From Aphrocallistes beatrix (lineage: Eukaryota > Porifera > Hexactinellida > Sceptrulophora > Aphrocallistidae), in contig OY725488.1 of assembly GCA_963281255.1 (NCBI GenBank), forward strand, positions 8,095,524-8,159,523: DNA of 64,000 nucleotides, in the 5' to 3' direction. The first letter of the stretch is position 1. Every line of letters begins with the position of its first letter. The translations under genes were made by a program, and so were the position numbers. This document shows positions 38,001-50,600 of the stretch, one piece after another. The notes under the pieces are model-generated. The model searched no databases, was not told where the DNA came from, and worked only from the letters and a program-made list of their open reading frames with translations.

Positions 38001-38643
38001 TGAACTATCCAAAAATAGACAAAATTTCAATGAACATATGCGAAATATTTCTCTCAAAATCGGAAAAGAATTGAGTAGTTCTGAGAGCAATTTCGTTCCT
38101 CAGTCGAAATTTAACTCTAAAGCTTGTGAAGAACTCCCACTTCTATCCTTTGTTACGACTCACTCAATTCTTCTTGCAGAAACTGACATCTTAGAAATAG
38201 CTGATGATCTAACCGCACACTTTGAAATGAAGCCCGATATTTCCCTTATAAATCTGTCTCAGTTCCGAGCAGAGAAAGAATTTATTCTTTCCATTAACCA
38301 GAATATCTCAATTAAGTTGAAAGAGAATGAGAAGAAGATCATCATGATTCAGTGTGAAGAGAATAGTAAAAATTCACACCTTATTTCGTGTGCTAAATAT
38401 AGAGTAGTTGAAATTATTAATGAAAATAATTCTCGTTTAAATTCAAACTTTTATTTTATCTTGATCATCAAACTGGTACTGACAGAACCTGGTTCTGGTT
38501 GTTCTAGTTTCTATGGTGAGCCTTGGGACAGTGTGTATATTGATGAACTCAGAAAATCTTATCATTATCTACTTCCTCCATTTGATCAAATCACTCAACT
38601 CTCTGTTGCTCAAATATTCGACTATCATTATCCAGTTATATCG
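29038..38643 (+). CDS. Copy B giant first exon: zinc ribbon, stalk and AAA+ core
   Basis: This exon has 3,202 codons with no interruption. Residues 5-30 form a CX4C...CX2C zinc ribbon like the short N-terminal ribbon of human RNF213. Residues about 1423-1460 are a Ser/Gly-rich, probably disordered linker. The first active AAA module has Walker A GDTGCGKT at residues 2125-2132 (35410-35433) and Walker B FFDEAN with D2191/E2192. The second has GKPGTSKS at 2465-2472 (36430-36453) and LDEVGLAED with D2542/E2543, followed by SNWALDPAKMNRG. Family-typical segments YRVLPLPNSLLPLVWDFG, GSSFPLDQEY and FPPPLINRLEKH follow. Translation past 38643 would end in 7 codons. The donor GTTTGT at 38644 joins in phase 0 to 39943, giving a run (NLTSTSSHGDKYYFKNQRLL) that continues the family alignment. 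Confidence 0.93.
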
Positions 38644-41600
38644 GTTTGTTATATCCTTTTATAGTATATCATAGCCTACTCAATATAAGGCCTGGTATCA
38701 ATGTACCATGAATGAAGTAGAGGATGGGAATTTAAATTATTATTAAAAGCTATTTAATGTCCTCAATACTTCCATTTCCTGATATTATCTACTCCTAAAT
38801 CTAACAATGTAATTGAATTCAGCTTTATTAATTTTCAATTTCATCCAGAACAACAATATTTTGTTTCATTTATAATAAACATTATGAGATAAAACCTGAA
38901 TTAATCTTATATATTAATACGCTAGGATTTGTTTGTTTGTTTATTTGTTTGTCCGAATTGATTGAAGAATTGGGAAGTCATAGAGATGTGAAAATTGGCA
39001 AGTAGGTGTCAAATGATATGACTACGATTAAGTTCTAAGATCTAAGCGAAATTTTCACATCTCTGCAAAAAAAATGGAAAACAATTTTTCACTCCTTTTC
39101 TATACAAAATAAATGACTACACTATCACAATAGAAATCATTGTACAAGTACGACACTACAATAGATCGTCATTGTTATTAATACTACAGAGCCACAACTT
39201 ATGTTTGATATCTTAAATGTATTATAGTGTATGGCAATAAAAAAGATTATATGCAAATTTTCACACCTTTATATACATATTTTCACACCATTTGATGAAT
39301 TTTGAAAATAATGCCAGAGACTAGCTTCCAACGGGTGACATGGGGTTTTCAGGGGTGTAGATTTCGAATATCATATTTTCAGATCTATATGATAAATTAT
39401 TTGTTTACTTTTGTTTACAATAGATACATAAAGTAAACAAATTACAAAAATAGGCTAGAAACTAGCTTCCAACGGTTGACATGGGGTTTTTAGTGCTGTA
39501 GATTTCGAATATTATATCTTCGGATCCATATGAGAAATTATTCGTTAACCTTTGTTTACAATATTTATATAGAATAAAAAAATTCCCAAAATAGGTTAGA
39601 TTGAGGCGACTCTGCGGACACGCAGTGTCTGCAAGCCGCGCAGCGCAAGCAAGCGAAGCGCGCTTGTATATGTATATATATATATATACAGTCGACTCCG
39701 CTTAATAGGGTCACATCGGTCAGAGGACATTTTGCCCCGATTAAGCGGAGAACCCTATTAACCGAAAATATTTTGTATTAGCTTCTATGTATGAGAGCTA
39801 TTCCGGTCCTGCAAAAAGTGGCCCAATTAAGCGGTTGACTCGATTAAACAGTGACCCTATTAAGCGGAGTCGACTATATATATATACGTATATATATATA
39901 TATATTTCTTATTCATTGATAACGATTTCATTCATTAAATAGAACCTGACATCTACCTCTTCACATGGAGACAAATATTACTTTAAGAATCAGAGACTAC
40001 TCCGCTGTGTACAGAAAGCTGTTTCCAGATTATATGATCCTTCTGAGAGTTCTAACGAGAGAAGTGCCCAAAGGATTTCTAGGCTTCGACAATTTCTATC
40101 TCATCAAGGTAATGCCCAATATACGTACATGCATATATACACATTCTATTTTTTAATTGAGTTGCACTATCGTTCTGTCGACCGAGATTTGAATTATTAA
40201 CCTTTTTCATGCCTTATCAAAGTTTCGAATTAATGAGATTATTATTTATCTAGAATTAGCTGACCTAACGTGTGATAAGATTTCCAATCTCTTGAGTCAG
40301 ATCACCTCTACAAAGTACAGTGCAGAATGGGCCTACATCAAAGCTCTAGAACCTGACTGCTCCACCTGCTGTGTTAATTTCATGAAGACTTTGTCTTTAT
40401 ATATTGATGATCTCATCGTACCACTGCTGGGAGGTATCTTGGCTATCCTAGACACTCACGACAATTTGGATTTACCATTTCATAAAGGAGAAGAAAATAT
40501 TAAAGAACTCTGGGGGATATTTTATCGAGATGAGAATATAATCAATTTGAGTTCTTTGATTATAGAGCGATCTTTGAATTCTCGCCACTCAATTCTAAAT
40601 CACTCAAGAAAGATAAAACTGGTAAAAAACTGTTTTCCTTTTTTTCAGAATATCTATCAGCAGGTCAACCATCTTTTTCATCAAATGTGCACAAATATCG
40701 GTAAGTTGATTGATTTCTAAAATATTTTGGAGCTAGGGAGTTCCACTTATGGCATGAACGGCTTCCTGTGTCCGTCCGTATGTAATGCGCTGGATCCTGG
40801 AAAGACTAACAGTCCCACAAGCGACCTTCCTTGCTGCACTACGCGGCCTGCGGACAATTGTATCCACTCATCGCCCTTTGGCTACTCTCTCCTATCAAAT
40901 AATTTTGTTCAAAAATTAACAGTTCGAAAAAAAGTTATTTTTCAAATTCTATATTCAGGCTCTATAACCCATTATACAAACATATATCGTACCTTTTGGA
41001 GAATTTTAAAAATTTGCCAGAGATTAGCTTTCAACAGTTTGGGATTTTATTGGTGTATATTCCGAATTTGGCATTTTCGAAATTATGAATGTGATAAATA
41101 TTTTGTCTGCTTTTGTCTATAATAAATAAATGAAGTAACCGATTTCGAAAGTCTACTAGGGACTAACTGCAATGGTTGACCTGAGTTTTTAGGCCGTAGA
41201 GGTATAAGAATAGTCGATATGAACCAAGTATACTAATTTCATGGCCATCGTGTGCTGTATTCCGACTCATTGAATCATACCCAAACGACACAATAGTGCA
41301 GTCCGCACCCTCTGTGAATTTGTATTGTTAACTGTAGAATTCCCAGCATTTATATGGCTTCGCACTTTTATGGTGGGCATTCTACGGTTTAACTGTAGAA
41401 TGCTCAGCATTTATATGACTTCATTCCCATAGCAAATGGCTGGGAGACATCCGCGATATCGGGGACACTGTGTCCCCTCTGGGCATTCTACGGTTAATGA
41501 CCCAGTGTGTGTTGCAATTAAAACCGGACCAACTTTTGAAGTCTATTTTTCAGTTATAAGCAGAAATGTACACATCGGCCAAGGTTGTTCTTCAATAGTA

Positions 41601-44600
41601 ATATGTATCCCATATTTTCGCTAAAATCAACCGTATATCACATACTATAGTATCGAATAGTATTCGAAGAATGATATAAGGAAAGATTTAAATTGAGAAG
41701 ATACTAGATATAATATACAGGATATGTTCCACTCTATATTCAAATGGTCACCGGATTGGTAATGGTAGACCTAGATTTTGTTACTTGCTCGAGTAAATTC
41801 GAGTCTCAGTCGAAAATATCTACCTTCATGGAATTATGACACCATTATCACCTTTTTATAATTATAAATTTCAGTTTTCTGAGCAGAACCAAAATAATCT
41901 AGTAACCTGTTCTGCCTAAAATAGTATACATATTGTATCCAAATTACATGTTGTGAATTATCTTAGGAAGTACAATGTACATACTCCCATCCCATCTTTG
42001 AGGGACTTTTTTACTCTTGATTTTATTGCTTGTTGCCTCTATAGTAATTAACGAGACCTTTGAGAGGTTTGAAGATAATTTCAATCAATCATCAATCGGT
42101 AGAGCAGTGTCTACAGTGAATGACAGGAATACTAAGAGCTCTCTTTCTATTCAAGAAGCATACCTATGGGACTTTTCTAAATATCACATGTCTTCTGTGG
42201 ATATCCAATTATTTCGAGTAATTTTAATAATATATTCAGTTTTTTTTGGTTTTTTTTAATTCTAATTTTGAAAACGTTTAATATTTCATTTACATTTCTA
42301 GACTCTATACATCATGTTGTCTGTTGCTGCTTCTAAACACAGGAGAACGAGAATGGATGAGGGTGTAGCAGAAGACTATGCACACCCTGATAAGCTACCA
42401 GAAGTAACGATTCCTAGTATACACATAGCTTATCATCTGATACGGAGAAGAATTGTATTTGTTAATGAAGCGTTCAGTCTCGGGATTCAGCTCCCTCATG
42501 AACATGTTATTAATCTTGGAGATTGGTACCAAAATCCGAAAACTTTTTTTGAGTTGAGAAATATTGATAATATGATCTTTGAAATCGCTATTGAAAAATG
42601 TTTAGAAGAAGTGCAACAGTTGAAACAACATAGATCTCCTAAAGAATTTAAAAGAAATGTTGTACAGTATCATAATTTTGTTGATATTGTTTCGAATTAC
42701 AGCAGTTTGATAGAACAAAATTGGAATCTATTCCAGAATGACTTTAGTGATAATATGGATTCTCTGAGGTAAATCTAATGATATCTTTGTTCCTTTTACA
42801 ACCGCTCTATAAGGCATTTATATCCTTTACCCTGGTATATGTGGTAACGTTTATGCGTATATTAAGACGCTAGGACTTGTTTGTTGTTTTGTTCGAATTG
42901 ATTGGAAAACTGGCAAGTTGTAGGGATGTGAAAATTGGTATCTAGGTATTAAATAAACTAATCTACAAATTAATATTTAGTTTGAATATCTAAGCGAAAT
43001 TTTCACACCTTTGAAAAAAACCCAGTACCGATCAAGAAGAATTGCTCAAGGTATACAGTGCAGTAAATGTCTAATTGTCAAATTTTGTGGGAGTGGCATC
43101 ATGGTTTTGGGATGTTTTGCTCTTGAACTTACAATTACAATATACATAAAGGTAACCCTCTCGAACGGCGAGGGATTCCTGATTAACTGAAGCTACACAA
43201 TGGTCTATCGATCGACATTTTTTAATTCATTATTTAATCGTATTCCTTTATTAGATTTTGTCGTTATTTACCTTTGTTTAGGTCAAAGTGGGAAGGTACT
43301 AAGTGCCTGGCAATATTTTTTACTCACTTTTTTGACGAAAAATTGCTTGAAGACGAAATCAGTTTGAAGCTGAAATCAACGGTTATCTTACAAGAAGTGC
43401 TTAACAGAATTTATAAAGTAATCACACGTACTTGTACCTATATTTTCACTCAATGAATGTTGAACTTCATACATATAGATTTTTAGGCTATATGTTTTAA
43501 ATATATCTATTTCAGATAGTAACTCAGGAGGGTGTCAATTTCAGATCTTTACATACAGTCAAAGCTATCTTAGACACACTGAGAATATTCACGTGAGTAA
43601 CTAATCCATTTAAAATTTGCATACTTTATGAATTCCTCCCGAATAAATCCTGGATTCGCCCCTGTTCTTAATCTCAAATTGAACACTTCTTCCAAATAGC
43701 GATGTATAAGCGTACTATTGCTTTTTCCAATCAAAGTTATGATTCATCCTTTCCGCTCCTCATCAAATGCGCCTGGTTTCGCTCCCTAAATCAACCCTCA
43801 CTAACCCAGGAATGCGGAGGCACATTCCATTCATAGGTGTAATTGAGGGTTGTTATGTATTACTGGCAACCTCAAACGAGAAGTGCTAGCTACGCCTTAG
43901 CTCCCATTCCACATGTGCCTCTGTGGCGATTTTTTCACATATTTCATCCATACGGTAAAAGATATTGAGTGCGCCATTGTCCTAAACTCCTAGTGTAGTA
44001 TAACGTCTATGCTTAAATAGTGCAATAACATATGGGCTACTATTGGTGGACTGATACATATATATTTTCTCTACTCATTTTGTATTCTTAGATCGGTTAA
44101 AACAGAAGATGTCATCCACGTGTGTAATCTTAAAAATCAGAGTAAAAAACAGTCTTCTATCCTCTTCGAAACTTGCAGGTTCGTATTTGCTAGATTTCTA
44201 GAGAACTCGTTATTTCATTACTTTCAATCTATTGATTCCTAATGTTGCAAAAATTTGTAGTTGCCAGCTTAAGATGTTGGATTTCTTCCAAGATCTTTCT
44301 TCCCGGTTCTTCTTGCAGATGCTTTTGAATATCACTTTTTCAAATGGACCTACCTCAATTCGAGAAGATCTCAGAAATTTTCTGATTGAATTTTTGATTG
44401 AAAATCAAATTCCAAAAAAACAGGGGACAGATACACTAGCCCCTCTTTATCTATTCAAAGACAAAGAAATGAATCCTTCTCCAGCTCTTCGTTGTATTCT
44501 TTTAGAAGTTCTATTGAGAGACAGGTAGAAATCCTTATCAATTCAGATATTTTATTTTCTTCTTCAGGGAAGATAGAGCTGTAGTTTTAGAAATCTACTT

Positions 44601-47600
44601 TTAAAATATAATTACTCTTCTGTGGCGGACAAATCGATCAAACCAATCAGGCCATGGTCTGACCACTTTTATAATACTCTCTTCATATCTATATTTCATC
44701 TGAATTCATGTGAATGAACTAATTTTTATAATTTTAGAAATGAATCAATCCAGAATCAAATAAGAGAAAACTTAAACGCGAACTGCTTGATGTTGGGACA
44801 AGAAGAGCGTACTTATGGAGACAATCTGGCATGGATATATCTTCAAAGTTTAGAGGTAATCTTATTACACTCTTGTTTTTGTTTTGAGTTGGAAAGTTAT
44901 TTAAGTGTCGAATGATGGTGAGTCTAGAAAATATTTGAAATTTCAGCAGTGGAACCTGCCTCTCCTAGGAAAAAATCTTGATATAGTACATATTTTTGCA
45001 TATTTTATATAATTTTAACCAGATGATAGATCTGTATCAGGTTTGGGGTGTAGATCCGAATATAATAATTAATAATGTGATAGGAGAGTCGACTAATGCG
45101 AACACAGTGTTCTCGCAAGCCTCACAACACAAGCTAGCGAAGGCTGCAGGCATTTGACGAAATACTATTAACAATTCCTCCCAAATGATTAGTGATTCTG
45201 AATACTTGTGAATATCGTAATAGAATTTCAATATTATTCAGAATTTAAAATCTAAGAGACAGGTATCCGTTAGGGAATAATGATTTCTGAATAAATTTAA
45301 GGGGGATTACGGAGCACTGATAAGATAGAATTGTAAAAGCTTGCCTACATCCAAGATTTTCCTAACGAACTGATAAGATTAGACATTATTTACATGTATG
45401 TTAACATAAGTATGCTTAAATTGCGACTGTGCATTTTATTACAGTACATCCTCGCTATCTGAACACTTCATTCTTACAATCCGAACACCCAAAATATAAT
45501 CTTCTTCGCCTCTATGTTTTGGATCAACATTTAAAATCTTAGATCTTTCAATAACTGAAACTTCGTTAAAAAGCAATAATAACAAAATAATATCCTTAAA
45601 TATTCTAACAATACAAGTTTATTATAGTTAATACCCATTGAATTAGTGTTATTTCACTGATCGGATTCACTAATCTGAACGATTTTTTCGATCATTGACA
45701 CAGAGTTGGCGGATTAGCGAGGGTATACTGTACTTGATTACTCATGTTCACATATTATTTGCAGTATATATTGTATATTAAAGTTTATCATTATATAACT
45801 CTGTATTTACCACAGGATTCGTATCATCACAACCTTTCAAAAAACAAAGAGAATATTAGTAATGCTTTATCGAAATTTGACACTTTACTCTGTCCCATCT
45901 CATCCTCGAAAGCTTTCACTTATGAAATCATCGAATCAGTAGCTGCAATACGCTTTGCTATACACTGGATTGTAAAATGGAAAACTGCCTTCCATTTACG
46001 AAGAAAGTACCTTAGGAGTCAGAAAGGAGGTTTTGTGTCAGAGAACATTTCTCAGAATCAAGACATTCCAGTAGATAATGAAGAATTGAAAGAATTGATC
46101 GAGAGTCTTAAAGGAATTATAAAAAAAGATCCAGATATCCAACTATTCTTATTAAAGACATTTTACTTTCATGTTGGTTATGGTGAAATGGTAGAGTACA
46201 AGAAATATGATAATATGAAGTACATTTTTCCGAAAAATTACGAAGCTATCCTAGAAACAAAGGTTAGTTAATTTATAAATCCAGTGGCGGTGCTAGTGTA
46301 CTATTACTGATGGAACTAAGTCTGCAATGCCACTTTTTCCCTAGGTCTTTTTATTTATAGTCTGGACCACAAATTTATATGACTTCCCCGCCCAAATTGG
46401 CTTAAACAAGAAATGACGCAACACATTCCTGGTATAGGCGGGGTTCAGGTTCAAAAAAAGTTTTTCAGATATGTACTAACTATCTAATGGCAAGCTACGG
46501 AATTTATATAGAAGGAACACGAAGCACAAAATTAATTTATACTGGAAGATCTCACTAAGATTTATTAATTGAACTTGGATGCATGTTATATAAACCTTCC
46601 TTTATCGTAAGATACCATGGTTTTGCAGGAAACTTTTAAATGGAATATTTTCAAGGATTTAATGAGTAGATAGATGATGGGCATTTTCACAGAATTTCGC
46701 GATTATTCTTCGACTAAAAAAAAATGACTCCTAATGATTTGTTGCGAACGTTAAACTTAAAAAATTGCTACAGTATGCAATTAGTTAATGATTAGATTAT
46801 TAGGTTGATTTGATCCGATCCCAGCTCTGATGGGGTTAGCGTCCATCTAGTTCTTTGCTAGTGCCGCTACTTAATATCACATGCTATTTTTGATAGAATT
46901 TGAACTATATGAGAAACAAGTAGAGGCAATGTTTGATTCAATACAAAAAATATTTACTCTAGCTTACTGATCTTTTTCGTAATCTAGCTTTATGGAAAGA
47001 AAATATTATGAATTATTAGTTAGGTGTTTCAGTAAAAATAAAGTTTACAGTGGTCTTCATTTTTAGAAGTGTTATCTTAATCTATTCTATGGCATTGATG
47101 CTACATACATGACAATAAAGGAGTTAATCAGAACAGGCTCTACCAAAACTCTGAATCGATCAACTCAGAAGAAGGTTCATTATTTTAATTGTATTTTCTA
47201 TGCTTTATTTATTGTTTTTCATCACAAACACGATTCCGCAGTTGTGCTGCGCGGCTAGCAACACTTCGTATCCGCATGAAGTGCTCTGTGGGCGCTTATT
47301 GATGTATGTACGCTTAATTGGGCCACTTTTGGCAGGACCGGAATAGCTCTCACACATAGAATCTAATACAAAATATTTTCGGTTAATAGGGTTCTCCGCT
47401 TAATTGAGGCAAATGCCCTCTGGCCGATGTGACTCTATTAAGCGGAGTCGACTGTATATATTTGGAAGTCTCTTGGCTATGACTCCACTAAGTTCTGACC
47501 TCAGACGGAAATGTCGATTCATCGTGAAAATATGACGTCGTTGTCACTTTTTTTAATATTCAAGAACTTGTACCCAGGTTCAAATCTCCACCACATGCAG

Positions 47601-50600
47601 AATACGTATATGGCAGTGTTGCCAGATGAGTTGTTCACCATGTTTATTCTACATACCTTCAAATGTTCATGCCAAGTTCATGCCATACAGCATTAAATGT
47701 TCATGTAAAGTTCTTGCCTAAACTCAAATGCTCACGCCAAATTCATGCTAAAAGTCAAAATTGCATGCCATATTCATGCCAAAGTTCCTGGCTCATGCCA
47801 TGTTCATGCCACACTCAAAAGCTCGTGAAAATGCTCAAATCTATGAACTTTATTCATGATATGGCAACATTGGTATATGTTCCAAATTTGGTGCAATTTG
47901 GTCCAATATAATTCCAGGAGTGGGCATACGGACGTACGGACGTTACATGCTGATCATGACATAGGACACCTCCTATACTAGCAACTGAACTAAAATGATT
48001 GCGTGATGTTAATGTCCTACACATAACACAAATAAACATCAAGTTTTATACCTAAGAATTTTATAGATGGGTGACAAGAGATTCCAACAAAACATCATAT
48101 TCGCTATCTTTAGTGAGTTTGTACCTTGTCACCTGGGATCTTCAATTCGAGAACAATCTTCAGAGAAAGTAAGAATATGATTAGGAATCTACTAGTATAT
48201 AAGTCTATCCCAGAAATTAATTCTCTTCTTACATTAAATTGTTTTTGGATAAACGAAGTTTTGTAGTTCAAAAAAGACGGAACGTGTTTGGTAATATGGA
48301 AACTATTGCTTTAAACTACAACAACTCTATATTTACTAAAAAATTCTGAATTTTTAAATAATGCAGTTCTAAACCCTAAAGTATATACCAAATTTGGTAG
48401 AGATAAGACGGTTTGGTTTTTGCATGATTGTGCATACTGACGGACGTGGGACACCTCCATGCCATTTACCAATATAGTTTACTTTTTTTAGGAAAAACAA
48501 TTGAAGGAATGTATCTACAACATTCTACCTAAAGAACCCATTAACTTACAAACATTAGCTACTGACATCATGGGAAATACACTCTTCAACTTGCCTCAGT
48601 TAAGGATATCACCAGACACACATCTAAATACAGTTTTCATAGCAGGTGTATTGTGTCACATCGGTGCATTTCTGCAGCTGACACGTGATAATACATTCTT
48701 TAAACCTCTCACACTAATTCACTTCAACCCAACTGAGCTTCAGAATCATTTTTTCCCTGCAATTTCTGAAGAAGAGTATACACCAACCAAGACTAAACCT
48801 TTAACAATCAAACATCTTACAGATCATCCAACATCAATTAGAAATGTAATTAACTTTGAGTAATTTTTTCTCATTTTTCTCATTTTTAAGTGAGAAGAGC
48901 CAATAACGACGGAACGAATGACGGCAGCAAGAAGGTCTGGGGCAAGCCCCCAGACCTTTTTTGAATATTGGACACTCAGATATCGATTTACAGTTTTTTG
49001 TCACCCAGAATATATTTTAGATCGATTTATCTTACTGATATATTTTTCATGATATGAAGCATATGTTCCAAAATTATAGATAAACAAGGAAAGTAGAAAA
49101 CTATTCACACTTCTGAAAATGGGGATCCGCCCCCGCTTCACTTTAGCTAAGTTTACGCCTATGAATATACGCATGCTTTTTATTTTTGGAGTATCTCTGG
49201 TCCACTATTATATTTAAAAAAATCCTAGCATTTTAATATATAAGATGTTTCATTTGAATACTGCTGATCAGCTGAATCGAAAACAAAGAATCTGATCTTG
49301 TATGTAGAGAGTAAGGAAGACCAAATCTTGCCCAGTTGAGTCTACATCAAATGTCAGATCTCAGACCGGATTGGAGGAATCAAAAGTGGACAGTTATTCA
49401 ACTCCCATACACTCACATGTTCTCAGGGATCCATTTGGTAGATCGACTTCTCTAGCTGCGATTAGGTATGTATGTCTGATATATTCCATGACAACAGTGG
49501 CGTATCCAGAAAACACTAATGGGGGGGCCCAAAATATATTTATGATGATTATAGTGTTAATGTTGTATTAACAACATTGTTTATTATTCATCAAATAGTG
49601 AAAGTTGTTAAATTCATATTAAACTATTCCCAAAATAGCACTTGATTTGTTTCAAGGTTTCATAGTCTCAAATTTATTGTAATAAATGAATTCATGAATG
49701 AATAGTTGGTATAATCTACGCATAATGTCTAAACGTCCAGGAAATTAACTTGACTTTTCCTTTCGAAACAAACAAGAGTTGAAAACGATTTGTCACCTGA
49801 AAACAATTCTCTCTCTCTCTTGATCATTCGAACGAGGACCTGTCCATTACTGTTCATCCAAATCATATGGATATTGGACTATTTGTAACAGAAAACCAGT
49901 CAGTAGATGAAGACCTTCGTTTACATTTATTGCAAAATTATATCTATGGCCATTTCAGAAACGTTTCGGGGGGGGAGCACGGCCCCCCTGGGTACGCCAC
50001 TACATGACAGTGTTGCCAAATATCTCCAGCATCGGTCGAACCGCTCATTCGAATAGGTCAAATTAATCCGAAATCCGACAAATTTCCAAGTGTTAATTTT
50101 TGTCTTTTCAGAGGATTAAGCAGTGTCATATCTAGGACTCGGGTGTTCAGGGGCCAGTGGTGTAACCAGAATTTTGTGGTTGGAGAGCACCACGCAGCTG
50201 GAGGACTAGGGACACTGTATGCCCTCCAGTGGGGTCCAGGGGAAAGAGGACAGCATTTGTTTATTAATACGTCCAGATTCTAGTTTTTATCTATATACTT
50301 ATAGTTTGCCATCAAATCATGAAATAAATGCAATATTGGTCACAAAATTTCTGAAGGCGAAATGGCAACCCTATTACATGTTGAAAGTGTGTCTCATGTT
50401 TCTTTTAGGAATTTGGCGCCTATATCAGTAGCTCTCATCCGCACGTTAATGCACAGCATATTCATATGGACTCTACAGTCGAAGCACAAGGAGCATCCTT
50501 CTGAAATCATAAAGCTGGTTGAACCTATTTCACCTAGAAACACCTACATAGAATATTTCTATCTCCACCTAGTCCAGGATATCATAGATATAACCACCAT

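Noticed and set aside
38515-38664. The strong donor-like ATGGTGAGC at about 38515, or read-through to the TAG at 38664, as the end of the first exon
   Set aside because: FYGEPWDSVYIDELRKS after 38515 is family-conserved, and the 38644 donor joins 39943 in phase with a conserved continuation.
48846-49307. A hidden RZ-finger exon in the intron
   Set aside because: No CPxGH, GECG or clustered Cys/His in any + frame; the exon phases already join without it.
49371-49571. An independent small gene at 49371-49571
   Set aside because: Its first half is an RNF213-like exon ending at 49465; the rest is intron and hAT MITE.
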